A stretch of DNA of 40,285 nucleotides from a virus, in the IMG/VR virus record IMGVR_UViG_3300008627_000018, positions 1 to 40,285 of that record. The stretch is one strand, 5' to 3'. Under the pieces are notes generated by a model that was not told the origin of the DNA, searched no databases, and saw only the letters and a list, made by a program, of their open reading frames with translations. Shown here in pieces: positions 30,307 to 38,212 of the stretch; positions within the stretch are counted from its first letter, which is position 1, and every line of letters begins with the position of its first letter. A program made the position numbers and the translations under genes.

Positions 30307-30729
30307 GTGGTGGAAAGATATCCTCCGTGGGAAAGAATAGCCTCGCCTACTGAACTAAAACAAAAGTATGAGTCGGCTAGAAATGAAATAATAAATTATA
30401 AAAAAATGGCTCAGATGGCCAATGCGACAAGCAAATCGCTTGCTAAGGATAAACACAAGTATAAGAATGAAGCAAAAGTAGCAAGTAAACAATTGGTTCG
30501 TTTAACAAAAAAACAAAAGGCTACTGATGAGGCAAAGAAAGCTGGGTATTGGAGTGGAGCAGCAACTATAGGGGTTACAATTTTATATGAAACCTGGAAG
30601 GTGATCGGGTTTCCTGGTGGTCGTGCTTGGATGGAATGGTGGAGTCACGAAGCAGTCTATGGTGTGATGGTGTGGTGCGCTACAGTAGCATTTGGATGGT
30701 TTTATAGAGCAGGACATAGAGACACATAA
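30307..30729 (+). CDS. Coiled-coil protein with C-terminal membrane segments
   Basis: A 140-residue protein with GTG at 30307 or 30310 after AGGAGA (30297-30302). The first 85 residues are a basic coiled coil, followed by two likely membrane segments (SGAATIGVTILYETWKVIG and AVYGVMVWCATVAFGWFY). The topology is like small phage membrane-anchored or holin-associated proteins. It has no MKL leader, unlike its neighbours. Function unknown. Confidence 0.62.
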   Translation: MVERYPPWERIASPTELKQKYESARNEIINYKKMAQMANATSKSLAKDKHKYKNEAKVASKQLVRLTKKQKATDEAKKAGYWSGAATIGVTILYETWKVIGFPGGRAWMEWWSHEAVYGVMVWCATVAFGWFYRAGHRDT

Positions 30730-30739
30730 GGAGTAAAAA

Positions 30740-31531
30740 ATGAAATTAATAGATATTGTACAGTTAACCGATATGATAAACGAGGGTGTGTATGATCCTG
30801 GTATTTTTAAGGCAATCTTTTTAGCTGGTGGTCCTGGCAGTGGGAAATCTTTTGTCGCCAATGAATTACTAGGTATTCCCAAAGGTGGGTTTAGTAAAAT
30901 GGATATGTCTTTTGCTCCTAGCGGAGTTAAACTTGTCAATTCTGATCCAGAGTTTGAGTATTTTTTAAAGAAGGCTGGCGTAGATCCGAGTGATTTAGGT
31001 AGTTTGAGTGATGAAGAGTTTCATCAACTTACTGAACCCGAAGATTCTCCTCGTCAAAAAGCTAAACGAGTAAAGCAAACAAAAGAAAAATTGTATACTA
31101 AAGGTCGTTTGGGGTTATTGGTTGATGGTACAGGTGATGATTACGCTAAGATAAAAAAGAAGAATGATGAACTAAAGAGATTAGGCTATGATACTTATAT
31201 GATTTATATTAATACCACTCTAGACATAGCCCTACAGAGAAATGCTCAACGTGATAGAAAACTGCCTGAGAAGATGGTAGAAAAGATTTGGAAAGATGTA
31301 CAAAAGAACTTGGGTAAGTTTCAAAGTTTATTTAAAGGTAATTTTAAAATCATTGATAATTCTGAAGAGCGAGTAGCTAAAAGAGATCCTAAGGCTGGCG
31401 TTATTATATTTCCAAAAAGCTTTTATACCACTATTAATAAGTTTATCAAAACTCCGGTGAAAAGCCCTATAGCTAAGAGATGGATACAACGACAACTGGA
31501 TATGAAAAAGAAGTACGGAATGAGCAGATAA
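30740..31531 (+). CDS. P-loop kinase-like protein (zeta-toxin/kinase fold) with MKL leader
   Basis: A 263-residue protein with Walker A FLAGGPGSGKSFVANELLG near residue 28-46, GLLVDGTGDDYAKIKKKNDE in the position of Walker B and substrate site, and a lid-like region with RNAQRDRKLPEK. This fits zeta-toxin-like or polynucleotide-kinase-like P-loop enzymes. It starts MKLIDIVQLTDMINE|GVYD, with I-N-E|G as gp21-type site, so the enzyme might be packaged in the head and injected. Substrate unknown. Confidence 0.75.
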   Translation: MKLIDIVQLTDMINEGVYDPGIFKAIFLAGGPGSGKSFVANELLGIPKGGFSKMDMSFAPSGVKLVNSDPEFEYFLKKAGVDPSDLGSLSDEEFHQLTEPEDSPRQKAKRVKQTKEKLYTKGRLGLLVDGTGDDYAKIKKKNDELKRLGYDTYMIYINTTLDIALQRNAQRDRKLPEKMVEKIWKDVQKNLGKFQSLFKGNFKIIDNSEERVAKRDPKAGVIIFPKSFYTTINKFIKTPVKSPIAKRWIQRQLDMKKKYGMSR

Positions 31532-31863
31532 TGATAATGACAGAAACAGCTATAGGTAAGTGGCGAGATCTTATGGGTTCGTTAAATCGTGATGCTGACA
31601 CTACGCATTTACGTTTATCTATAAAGGGTGGTGGGTGTTCTGGATTTATGAAAGAGTTAGATTTTTGTGATGCTAAAGACATTACAGCGATGGATATGGT
31701 TACAGAGTTTGAAGATGTAAAGATAGTAGTAGATCCCAAAAGTTTATTGTTTTTGCATGATGCCACATTGGATTATCACGACGGGCTGATGGGCGCAGGG
31801 TTCACAATAGAGATACCCGCTGCAAAAAATTCTTGTGGATGTGGTGACTCTTTCGGTATGTAA
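31531..31863 (+). CDS. A-type iron-sulfur cluster carrier (IscA/ErpA/SufA family)
   Basis: ATG 31531 overlaps the previous stop (TAATG), giving 110 residues. Conserved cysteines are C36 in GGGCSGF and C102/C104 in NSCGCGDSFG, the three ligands of A-type carriers. These proteins pass Fe-S clusters to apo-enzymes in the cytosol. Homologs occur in some aquatic phages, where they may support host or phage Fe-S enzymes. A longer frame reaching back to 31480 lies inside the kinase gene and is unlikely to be the start. Confidence 0.88.
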   Translation: MIMTETAIGKWRDLMGSLNRDADTTHLRLSIKGGGCSGFMKELDFCDAKDITAMDMVTEFEDVKIVVDPKSLLFLHDATLDYHDGLMGAGFTIEIPAAKNSCGCGDSFGM

Positions 31864-31868
31864 AGTAA

Positions 31869-32189
31869 ATGGGGTCTTTTGACTTTTGGTTCGCTAGTAG
31901 TGGATTTCTGCTCGTAGCAGCGCTTGGAGCAAAAATATTTAGCGTATCTCGGTTAACAAGTTTGAGGAAAGAGTGGCAGTTAGTAGAGAAGGAAAAACGC
32001 AATAAACGGAAAGAATTAAGTAAAGTAAAGAATCAAAAAACAGTACTTAATGCAAATATAAAGTTATTAATAAAAAATAAAGATGAGTTAATGAGTCGTC
32101 TTATTGCTATGGAGAAAGAAGTGGAAGAGTTTGAAAAACAAGAAAAGAAGCGTGAAGAGCGTTATTCGTCCAACAAAGTGGAGAGATAA
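31869..32189 (+). CDS. Membrane-anchored coiled-coil protein (i-spanin-like layout)
   Basis: A 106-residue protein: one N-terminal transmembrane helix (FWFASSGFLLVAALGAKIF, residues 6-24) and a long highly charged coiled coil to the end. An inner-membrane spanin has this layout, but the lysis genes are 12 kb away, so other membrane scaffolds are equally likely. It starts 6 nt after the Fe-S carrier stop. Confidence 0.6.
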   Translation: MGSFDFWFASSGFLLVAALGAKIFSVSRLTSLRKEWQLVEKEKRNKRKELSKVKNQKTVLNANIKLLIKNKDELMSRLIAMEKEVEEFEKQEKKREERYSSNKVER

Positions 32190-32253
32190 TTGAGAAACCT
32201 CAAATTCCAAAATCCGGGCGGACCCAATTTTTTCCCCCATACGACATTTTTTT

Positions 32254-32295
32254 ATGAAACTTAAAACTCTACTAGAAAGTAATGAAACTAACTGA
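32254..32295 (+). CDS. 13-residue micro-ORF with MKL leader
   Basis: ATG 32254 to TGA 32293-32295 encodes MKLKTLLESNETN. This equals the shared leader with L-L-E|S, then a stop. The next gene's ATG (32282) lies inside it. It is either the remnant of a deleted leader gene or an upstream peptide. The 64-bp region before it (32190-32253) holds a C-run and T-rich stretches but no gene. Confidence 0.35.
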   Translation: MKLKTLLESNETN

Positions 32296-32761
32296 AGTCT
32301 TTACAAAGCCAAAAGGCAAAATTAAGTGGGATGAGCGTACTTCCACAAGGTGGGTTGGTGAGTTTGCCGTTAGTGGTAGGTTTAGTGGCAGACAAGGCGA
32401 TACTAGGAAGTTTATGTTTGCTGCATTTAAAGGGGTAGACGCGTCTATGGTGTATCCTCTTACTGATAAAGAGATAGATAAAAAGAAAACGTGGGAAGTT
32501 GGCTTTTATCAAACAGAGCCGGAACTTTCTCACGATATTACGGGCGCTGGAAAGCCAGTAGAGATTTTTAATAAAGCTTTAGTAGCGTTTAAAGAGTTTG
32601 CCCAAGGGGCGAAACCAGAAGCTATTGCTTTTACAGCCAAGGAGCCAAGTAGAATAAAGTTATATGATATTATGGCAAAAAAATTAGCCAAAGGGTTAGG
32701 GCTTAATGTTCTATCTGCAAAGAGTGGTAATTACATCTTACAAAGCAAAAAGGTGAAATAA
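32282..32761 (+). CDS. Hypothetical protein with MKL start
   Basis: A 159-residue protein opening MKLTEVFTKPKGKIKWDERT; the leader is similar but lacks the L-x-E site. The body reads like a globular alpha/beta protein (WEVGFYQTEPELSHDITGAG) with a GNAT-like ending (YDIMAKKLAKGLGL). That similarity is weak. It overlaps the next ATG by TAATG. Confidence 0.62.
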   Translation: MKLTEVFTKPKGKIKWDERTSTRWVGEFAVSGRFSGRQGDTRKFMFAAFKGVDASMVYPLTDKEIDKKKTWEVGFYQTEPELSHDITGAGKPVEIFNKALVAFKEFAQGAKPEAIAFTAKEPSRIKLYDIMAKKLAKGLGLNVLSAKSGNYILQSKKVK

Positions 32762-33084
32762 TGAAAAAAATTAAATATATTATAGCGTCAGCAGCATTAC
32801 TTTTTATTCTTGTTTTTAGTGTGACAGCCCAAGAAGAAGGCGCACAACAAAGTTATTATGGAGGTAGCGGAAGTATAGAAGTAGAAAGACTAGCATCTCG
32901 CATGGAAAGATTTATGAAGATGCACAAAGAGGTGGTAAGAAATCAGATGCAAATAAATTCATTGTTAGGTGAACTGATTGAGTTAGAAATAAAAAATGCT
33001 CAGAATGGTAGATTTGCTCATATTAGTGACAGCACTTATTTTGATACGAGAACTGCTGAAATATTCAAACGGCCCAAACCTTGA
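32761..33084 (+). CDS. Secreted or periplasmic small protein
   Basis: A 107-residue protein with a signal peptide (MKKIKYIIASAALLFILVFS, cleavage near VTA|QEE). The mature part has a Gly/Ser/Tyr patch and an amphipathic helix (VERLASRMERFMKMHKEVVR). ATG 32761 overlaps the preceding stop. It may act in the periplasm. Function unknown. Confidence 0.6.
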   Translation: MKKIKYIIASAALLFILVFSVTAQEEGAQQSYYGGSGSIEVERLASRMERFMKMHKEVVRNQMQINSLLGELIELEIKNAQNGRFAHISDSTYFDTRTAEIFKRPKP

Positions 33085-33092
33085 GACAATAA

Positions 33093-33299
33093 TTGAAAAC
33101 AATAAAAGACTGGACTTGCTTAATATTAACTTCGGGCCTTATGATATTACTAATGATATTAGTACTTGGCGACTTCTATGTTTCTCTGCAAGAGCATCGG
33201 CCGGTAGATGAAAGTGTGGTCAATCTTTTACAAATGGCTGTGACAGGAGTGATTGGTATCATTGCTGGTTACTTAAGTGGTAAAGAGAAAACACAATGA
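33093..33299 (+). CDS. Two-helix membrane protein, holin-like
   Basis: A 68-residue protein from TTG 33093. Two hydrophobic helices (LILTSGLMILLMILVLG, residues 10-26, and LLQMAVTGVIGIIAGYLSG) with a short polar connection and a charged tail (GKEKTQ). This is the size and topology of class II holins, but such proteins are also common in phages for other roles. Its end overlaps the following ATG. Confidence 0.55.
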   Translation: MKTIKDWTCLILTSGLMILLMILVLGDFYVSLQEHRPVDESVVNLLQMAVTGVIGIIAGYLSGKEKTQ

Positions 33300-33679
33300 A
33301 ACTTAAAGATGTATTAGAGGCCATGTATACCACTACCCAATATTGGATACTTCCAAATGGAAAGGTCAAGAAGATGAGAAGTGGGCATGAAGATTACCTC
33401 GCAGATACTGGAATGACTTATGGGAAGGCATTTCTTGATGGTCACATTCGTCTCGCAGTTGATGATGGGGATGGTACACCTTCCGCGGAATGGAGTAATG
33501 ATGCATCACCGGCGGCTAAAAAAGCATTAGGGGCTTTTATAAAGAAAAGTGATGACGGTCTTTTGTATTATGACCTTGTAAAACCCAATCCACGAGCGGG
33601 AAAATCTCAACGCGCACCACAGATGATTTACTTAAAAAGTGGTCAAACAGATTACAAGGGGTTTATGAAGATACGATGA
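33296..33679 (+). CDS. Hypothetical protein with capsid-targeting-like leader
   Basis: A 127-residue protein opening MKLKDVLE|AMYTTTQ, close to the shared leader pattern (V-L-E|A). The body is globular and hydrophilic (GHIRLAVDDGDGTPSAEWSN). It starts and ends in ATGA overlaps. No known motif. Inferred head-packaged protein. Confidence 0.65.
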   Translation: MKLKDVLEAMYTTTQYWILPNGKVKKMRSGHEDYLADTGMTYGKAFLDGHIRLAVDDGDGTPSAEWSNDASPAAKKALGAFIKKSDDGLLYYDLVKPNPRAGKSQRAPQMIYLKSGQTDYKGFMKIR

Positions 33680-34080
33680 GAATAAGCACAAAACCAAAAT
33701 CGACAAGTACATTGAAGATAACAACAGCAACGAAAGAAGCGAATAATGTAATGTTGAGCGCGGCAGTGGGAGCATTACAGGGATTAAGCCCTCATCTAAG
33801 AATAAGGGATCAAAGAAAAAATCTCGACTCAAAAAAAAGAAATAGGAGAGATGAATTGATTGTTCAAAAAAGGGCAGAACCCGTTAAATACTTGAGTAAT
33901 GTAACGGGAATAGAAGGGAAAAATAAACTTACGTTGGAACAAGATTATCATCACTCTATATCAAATACAAATAAAACTGCATTGTTGGGTAGTCTTTCAA
34001 ATGCACAAAAACCTCAAGAAAACTTAAATAGAATAGTTTCCGATATTAAAACTGGTAGACAGATAGACTTCACAGCCTGA
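33676..34080 (+). CDS. Basic Ser/Thr-rich hypothetical protein
   Basis: A 134-residue protein beginning with Lys/Ser/Thr (MRISTKPKSTSTLKITTATK) and a basic central helix (RIRDQRKNLDSKKRNRRDEL). It lacks the MKL leader. Low-complexity character and basic charge suggest nucleic-acid or head association. Unknown family. Confidence 0.55.
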   Translation: MRISTKPKSTSTLKITTATKEANNVMLSAAVGALQGLSPHLRIRDQRKNLDSKKRNRRDELIVQKRAEPVKYLSNVTGIEGKNKLTLEQDYHHSISNTNKTALLGSLSNAQKPQENLNRIVSDIKTGRQIDFTA

Positions 34081-34088
34081 GAAAATAG

Positions 34089-34292
34089 ATGAAACTCTCT
34101 GAAATAAGAGTTTTTACACCTCATAAAATAGGTATTAGCTTAATAAATCTATTTACTGATATGCGTGAGCCAGTAAAAAACCCTCCAATGGAAGAGTTAA
34201 ATAAAATTCCACCTCAAGATGGTTGGGGACGCGATGGATATAATACATTGAAATTAGATCCTACGGGCGGAGTGTTTGATAAGGTCGTATAA
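34089..34292 (+). CDS. Small hypothetical protein with MKL start
   Basis: A 67-residue protein opening MKLSEIRVFTPHKIGISLIN. Only the first five residues follow the leader pattern. The rest is Pro/Asn-rich (EPVKNPPMEELNKIPPQDGW). Function unknown. Confidence 0.5.
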   Translation: MKLSEIRVFTPHKIGISLINLFTDMREPVKNPPMEELNKIPPQDGWGRDGYNTLKLDPTGGVFDKVV

Positions 34293-34329
34293 GTTTATTT
34301 ACATATATTTATGAAAGACATTCACGCGT

Positions 34330-34335
34330 TATAAT
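34330..34335 (+). promoter_or_regulatory. Candidate -10 box before the 34375 gene
   Basis: A perfect TATAAT lies in the 82-bp gap upstream of the membrane-protein gene, but the region 17 bp upstream (34307-34312) is ATTTAT, a poor -35. A promoter needing an activator is possible. Confidence 0.4.
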
Positions 34336-34374
34336 GGTTAGTGTAGAAAACTATAACGTAAATGGAGACTATTT

Positions 34375-34695
34375 ATGGAATTTGGACCTATTCTTGAAAA
34401 CGTAGCTAGTGTGTTTGCACTATTAATAACTCTTTCTGTTATTATTGAAAGAGGACTTGCTACGCTTTTTGGGTGGAAGTATTACACGAAACTCTTAGGT
34501 GGTAAGGGACTTAAGGTTCCTATCGCCGTTGGTGTTTCTTTTCTAATCGCCAATCAAGCGCCAGTTGACTTGGTAGCAATGTTGTTCAACGGAGAGACTT
34601 CGGTCTTAGGCCAAGTGCTTACTGCTGGATTGCTGAGCGGTGGAAGTAAAAAGGTAGCGGAAACTTTTGGTGACATAAAGACCGCAGTGGGCTAA
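34375..34695 (+). CDS. Putative membrane protein, holin candidate
   Basis: A 106-residue protein with GGAG 7 nt before ATG. One hydrophobic segment covers residues 10-25 (VASVFALLITLSVIIE), followed by GLKVPIAVGVSFLIANQAPV and an ending LLSGGSKKVAETFGD, a pattern of small phage holin-like proteins. It has its own candidate promoter and terminator, so it may be expressed alone. The role in lysis is inferred. Confidence 0.6.
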   Translation: MEFGPILENVASVFALLITLSVIIERGLATLFGWKYYTKLLGGKGLKVPIAVGVSFLIANQAPVDLVAMLFNGETSVLGQVLTAGLLSGGSKKVAETFGDIKTAVG

Positions 34696-34710
34696 TAAGC
34701 CCTTTCAAAA

Positions 34711-34740
34711 TATGTGGGTCGCTTTTGGGCGGCTCACATA
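34711..34740 (+). terminator. Strong stem-loop, likely terminator
   Basis: TATGTGGGTCGC (34711-34722) pairs with GCGGCTCACATA (34729-34740) as 12 bp with two G-T wobbles and a 6-nt loop. A T-rich but interrupted tract follows. A smaller GGGCT/AGCCC hairpin (34689-34702) covers the gene's stop. Together they likely end the 34375 transcript. Confidence 0.65.
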
Positions 34741-34762
34741 ACTTATTTTATATAGGAATAAA

Positions 34763-35374
34763 ATGAAATTACATAAAGCATTATTGTCCGAGCAAGATAT
34801 TCGTGAATTAATTCAAATGTATGTTTCTTCTATTAAGAAGAATAATATGCAGCGGCGTGAAAGATATAAGTCTATGATATGGGTGCGGCTTGCTGATCTT
34901 GGTTTTGATAGACCCCATATAAAAAGAGTCATTAACGATTTAACTGATGTAGATACCGAAAAAGATGTAGACATTATTATGTCTCGTTATAGGTTATGGG
35001 GTGATGATTATGTAGATAGTTTTAGAGCAACGGAAGCAACGCTTGTAAATGCTTTAACGGAAGCGGAGCGGGAAGAAGATGAAGATGGGGTGGAGCAAAA
35101 TATTAAAACTTATAAAATGATTTTACAAATACCTTTTGCTACAAAAAAGAATAAAGATCAAAAATTAAAAAAATTAAAGTTTGATTTTAATGTTTTAGGT
35201 GTTAAAGTTAATAAGGAAAAAGATGGGGCGGTAGATACTATTAATCCTGAAGCTCAAGACAACCCTTCTGTAGAATATGTGGTTGGGTTAGAAATAGAAA
35301 CTGAAATGACTCGTTCTGAATTGGAGAATACATTAGAGCCAGACTATAAGATCCTTAAACTAAAGGAAGTCTAA
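34763..35374 (+). CDS. Hypothetical protein with MKL leader
   Basis: A 203-residue protein opening MKLHKALLSE|QDIREL, a leader-like start with L-S-E. The N-terminal half is helical and charged; the C-terminal half is acidic with KLKKLKFDFNVLGVKVNKEK and EIETEMTRSELENTLE. AGGAA precedes the ATG by 4 nt. It overlaps the WYL gene by one base (TAATG). No family recognised. Confidence 0.65.
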   Translation: MKLHKALLSEQDIRELIQMYVSSIKKNNMQRRERYKSMIWVRLADLGFDRPHIKRVINDLTDVDTEKDVDIIMSRYRLWGDDYVDSFRATEATLVNALTEAEREEDEDGVEQNIKTYKMILQIPFATKKNKDQKLKKLKFDFNVLGVKVNKEKDGAVDTINPEAQDNPSVEYVVGLEIETEMTRSELENTLEPDYKILKLKEV

Positions 35375-35727
35375 TGGCTATTTCTTCAGCAAATGAATTA
35401 AAAATAGAAGGTGCAATAGGTTCGTTAAATCTTATTCGTATTTTATATTCCAAGAAAAAACCAGCAAATAGAACTATTACTGAAAGAGTAGTAAGGATAG
35501 TAGAGCCTTATGAGATAAAGGATGGCTATCTGTATGCTTGGGATTCTACAAAAGATAAAACAATTAAAACTTTTATACTAGATAACATCAACAATGTCTT
35601 AGTATTAGAATCTAAATTTAAAGATAGATATCCGGATGATGGGAGAGCATTTCCAACTTACAATACTAATCCGCCACCTGATGCAAGAAGGATGCGCCCG
35701 ACAGTTAATACTACAGCATTTGTATAA
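35374..35727 (+). CDS. Stand-alone WYL-domain protein
   Basis: The 117-residue product shows the WYL pattern VVRIVEPYEIKDGYLYAWDS then KTIKTFILDNINNVLVLES, as in the ligand-binding domain of WYL transcriptional regulators. There is no HTH domain. WYL domains sense nucleic acids or nucleotides in bacterial regulators, including those of CRISPR and other defence systems. A free phage WYL protein may act as a binding subunit or decoy. The tail is Pro/Asn-rich. Confidence 0.68.
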   Translation: MAISSANELKIEGAIGSLNLIRILYSKKKPANRTITERVVRIVEPYEIKDGYLYAWDSTKDKTIKTFILDNINNVLVLESKFKDRYPDDGRAFPTYNTNPPPDARRMRPTVNTTAFV

Positions 35728-35740
35728 GAAAGGTTTATAA

Positions 35741-36544
35741 ATGAAGTTAGAAAATATTGGTGTGGTCATGTTGTCTCATGGTCGCAGAGATAAGCTTGAA
35801 ATAAGCTTAAAGTCTTATGAAGAAAATGGTTTGATTGATATGGTTGGTGATAATTTTATTTTTTTTAATGAAGTGGCCAACGATGATATTAGCTTAATAG
35901 AAAATGATTATAAGAGTTTCGAGTGGGGCGGACATTCTGTAAATTGTGGTATCGGGTGGGGAATGGTAAAGGGTATAACGGAGTGTGATACAAAATATGT
36001 TTTGTTTTTAGAGAATGATTTTGAATTAGTGTCCGATAAAAATGATATTTATAAACAGTTAGAGTTAGGGTACCGTAATCTTGAGAAAGATAATGTAGAT
36101 ATTATAAAATATCGCCAAGTAAAAGATTACATACATACTTCTAACGAGGCTAAACATTGGGCTGGCGAGATTGATTTTACAGGAAATGATAATGGTTCTG
36201 ATACTGGTCGGAAAGGTTGTCCGGAAAAGAATTGGTGGATAGGTTTTGCAGTAGAAGATAAATTTGGTTATAATAATTCTGATATTTGTGAAAAGATAGA
36301 TGAAGAAGGTGAAACTGTTTTATGGCGTATGTCATGTCAATATGCAAATTGGAGTAATAACCCTTTTCTGTGCAGCAAAGAATGGTTTTTAGATTTAGCA
36401 GCTAAAGTAGGGTTTAAAGAAATGATTGCCCCACCTAATGCAAGAAGCCCTGATTTTGAAGAACAGGTAGAGGCAAACGGATGGTGGCAGAAACAAGATT
36501 ATACGATGGGTATTTTACCGGGCTTATTTAGGCATCAACCATGA
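35741..36544 (+). CDS. Glycosyltransferase-like protein (GT-A type)
   Basis: A 267-residue protein with an N-terminal GT-A strand IGVVMLSHGRRDKLEISLKS and the motif KYVLFLENDFELV (END as DxD-like site near residue 92). Aromatic-rich C-terminal half with a WANWSNNPFL-like acceptor region. Although it starts with MKL, the following residues do not match the leader. It precedes terminase, so the target may be capsid or DNA. Specificity unknown. Confidence 0.68.
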   Translation: MKLENIGVVMLSHGRRDKLEISLKSYEENGLIDMVGDNFIFFNEVANDDISLIENDYKSFEWGGHSVNCGIGWGMVKGITECDTKYVLFLENDFELVSDKNDIYKQLELGYRNLEKDNVDIIKYRQVKDYIHTSNEAKHWAGEIDFTGNDNGSDTGRKGCPEKNWWIGFAVEDKFGYNNSDICEKIDEEGETVLWRMSCQYANWSNNPFLCSKEWFLDLAAKVGFKEMIAPPNARSPDFEEQVEANGWWQKQDYTMGILPGLFRHQP

Positions 36545-36553
36545 GAAGTAAGA

Positions 36554-38212
36554 ATGGATAAAGAACAAGCAGAAGAATACGTAAGATGTAGAAAAGATCC
36601 GATTTACTTCATCAAGAAGTATGGTAAAATACGCCACCCCACTAAGGGTCTTTTGACATTTGAGCTTTGGGACTTCCAAGAAGAGACTTTACAAAGTTTT
36701 CTTGATAACTCATACAATATTATTTTAAAGGCAAGACAATTAGGTATTTCTACTCTGTGTGCTGCTTATGCAGGTTGGATGGCTAATTTTTTTAAGAACA
36801 AGGAAATTTTTATTCTTGCTACTAAAAGAGACACAGCTACTAACTTAGTGGATAAGGTAAGGGTTTTTTTAGATGAAATACCTCTCTGGTTAAAATCTGA
36901 AGTAACTATCGACAATCGTCAAAGTATGGAGTTAGCAAACGGTTCCAAAATAAAAGCAGGCGCAACTGGTTCTAACGCTCAAGATGCTGCTCGTTCAGAA
37001 GCATTAAGTTTGTTGATTATTGATGAGGCAGCTTTTATTAAGGCGATGGATGGTATTTGGACTGCTGCTCAACCTACATTAGCAACAGGTGGTGATTGTG
37101 TGGTGTTGTCTTCACCAAATGGTATTGGTAATTGGTTTCATAAAAGTTATATAGAGGCTCAAGCTGGCGTTAGTGAAAGAGTAGGTGATAAAAATATTTC
37201 CTTTACTCCTATCAATTTGCCATGGCATTTTCATCCCGATAGAGATGAAGAGTGGGGTAGAAATGAAAGAAAGAAAATAGGTGATCAAGCTTTTGCACAA
37301 GAACATGATTGTGACTTTCTTCAATCGGGTAATAATGTAGTTAGTTTAAAAGCCTTAAGTTGGTACGAAGAACATCCTAATGATGAAGAAGAAGCAGATA
37401 ATGGTTTTCGACCATTTATGAGAGAACCAGAAGAAAAAACTTGGGTAGATAAAAATCTTTGGATATGGAAATATCCCGACTATGATAAACAATACATACT
37501 CTCTGCTGATGTTGCAAGAGGTGATGGTGATGATTTTTCTGCATTTCATGTTATTGATGTGGAAAACTATGAGCAGGTTGCAGAGTATAAGGGTAAACTT
37601 AATACTGATGTTTACGCTCATCTTGTTCATAATACAGCCGTTCAATATAATAATGCATACATAGTGGTTGAAAATGCTTCTATGGGCCATCATGTGGTTA
37701 TGAAAATCATAGAGATGGAATATAAAAATATGTATTGGACTATAAAAGATTTAACTAGAATACATGAAGGTAATTCTAATCAATTACATTACGATCCTTA
37801 CAATGTACCAAAGAATGCAGTACCTGGTTTTACGATGAGTATGAAAAGTAGACCAGCTTGTGTGGCTCGTATGGAAGAAGATTTAAGAACCCATGATTTT
37901 ATTTTACATTCAAAAAGAACGCAGAATGAGTTGGAAACCTTTATATTTAATAATGGCAAACCCGAGGCAATGTCAAGTTACAACGATGATCTTGTAATGT
38001 CTTTATCTATTGGAATGTATGTAAGGTCAACTACTCTTAAATTTAATAACCATGATGAAGATATGACGAAGCAACTATTAAATGGCCTTAACTTTCAATC
38101 TACACCTTATCAGTTTGGTATCTATAAAAATGATAAGGAAAAAATGGAAGAACACTTTACCTTTGACACTGGCAATGGCCAACGAGAAGATTTACGATGG
38201 ATGATGAGTTAA
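36554..38212 (+). CDS. Large terminase subunit (T4 gp17-like)
   Basis: A 552-residue protein with an N-terminal packaging ATPase: Walker A-like KARQLGIST (59-67) and Walker B LLIIDEAAF (153-161, catalytic E158). The C-terminal RNase H-fold nuclease begins ILSADVARGDGDDFSAF with D319. A last acidic motif in NDDLVMSLSIGMY lies near 485. The length and motif style match T4-like terminases that use the RQLGxST P-loop. It translocates DNA into proheads through the portal encoded two genes downstream. Confidence 0.95.
   Translation: MDKEQAEEYVRCRKDPIYFIKKYGKIRHPTKGLLTFELWDFQEETLQSFLDNSYNIILKARQLGISTLCAAYAGWMANFFKNKEIFILATKRDTATNLVDKVRVFLDEIPLWLKSEVTIDNRQSMELANGSKIKAGATGSNAQDAARSEALSLLIIDEAAFIKAMDGIWTAAQPTLATGGDCVVLSSPNGIGNWFHKSYIEAQAGVSERVGDKNISFTPINLPWHFHPDRDEEWGRNERKKIGDQAFAQEHDCDFLQSGNNVVSLKALSWYEEHPNDEEEADNGFRPFMREPEEKTWVDKNLWIWKYPDYDKQYILSADVARGDGDDFSAFHVIDVENYEQVAEYKGKLNTDVYAHLVHNTAVQYNNAYIVVENASMGHHVVMKIIEMEYKNMYWTIKDLTRIHEGNSNQLHYDPYNVPKNAVPGFTMSMKSRPACVARMEEDLRTHDFILHSKRTQNELETFIFNNGKPEAMSSYNDDLVMSLSIGMYVRSTTLKFNNHDEDMTKQLLNGLNFQSTPYQFGIYKNDKEKMEEHFTFDTGNGQREDLRWMMS

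Noticed and set aside
31480-31530. Upstream start for the Fe-S carrier
   Set aside because: It would overlap the kinase gene by 51 nt and add residues unlike the A-type family N-terminus; ATG 31531 gives the usual length.
35741-35770. Glycosyltransferase at 35741 as a member of the MKL leader family
   Set aside because: After MKLEN the sequence runs straight into the GT-A first strand (IGVVMLSHGR), with no separable leader or L-x-E site.
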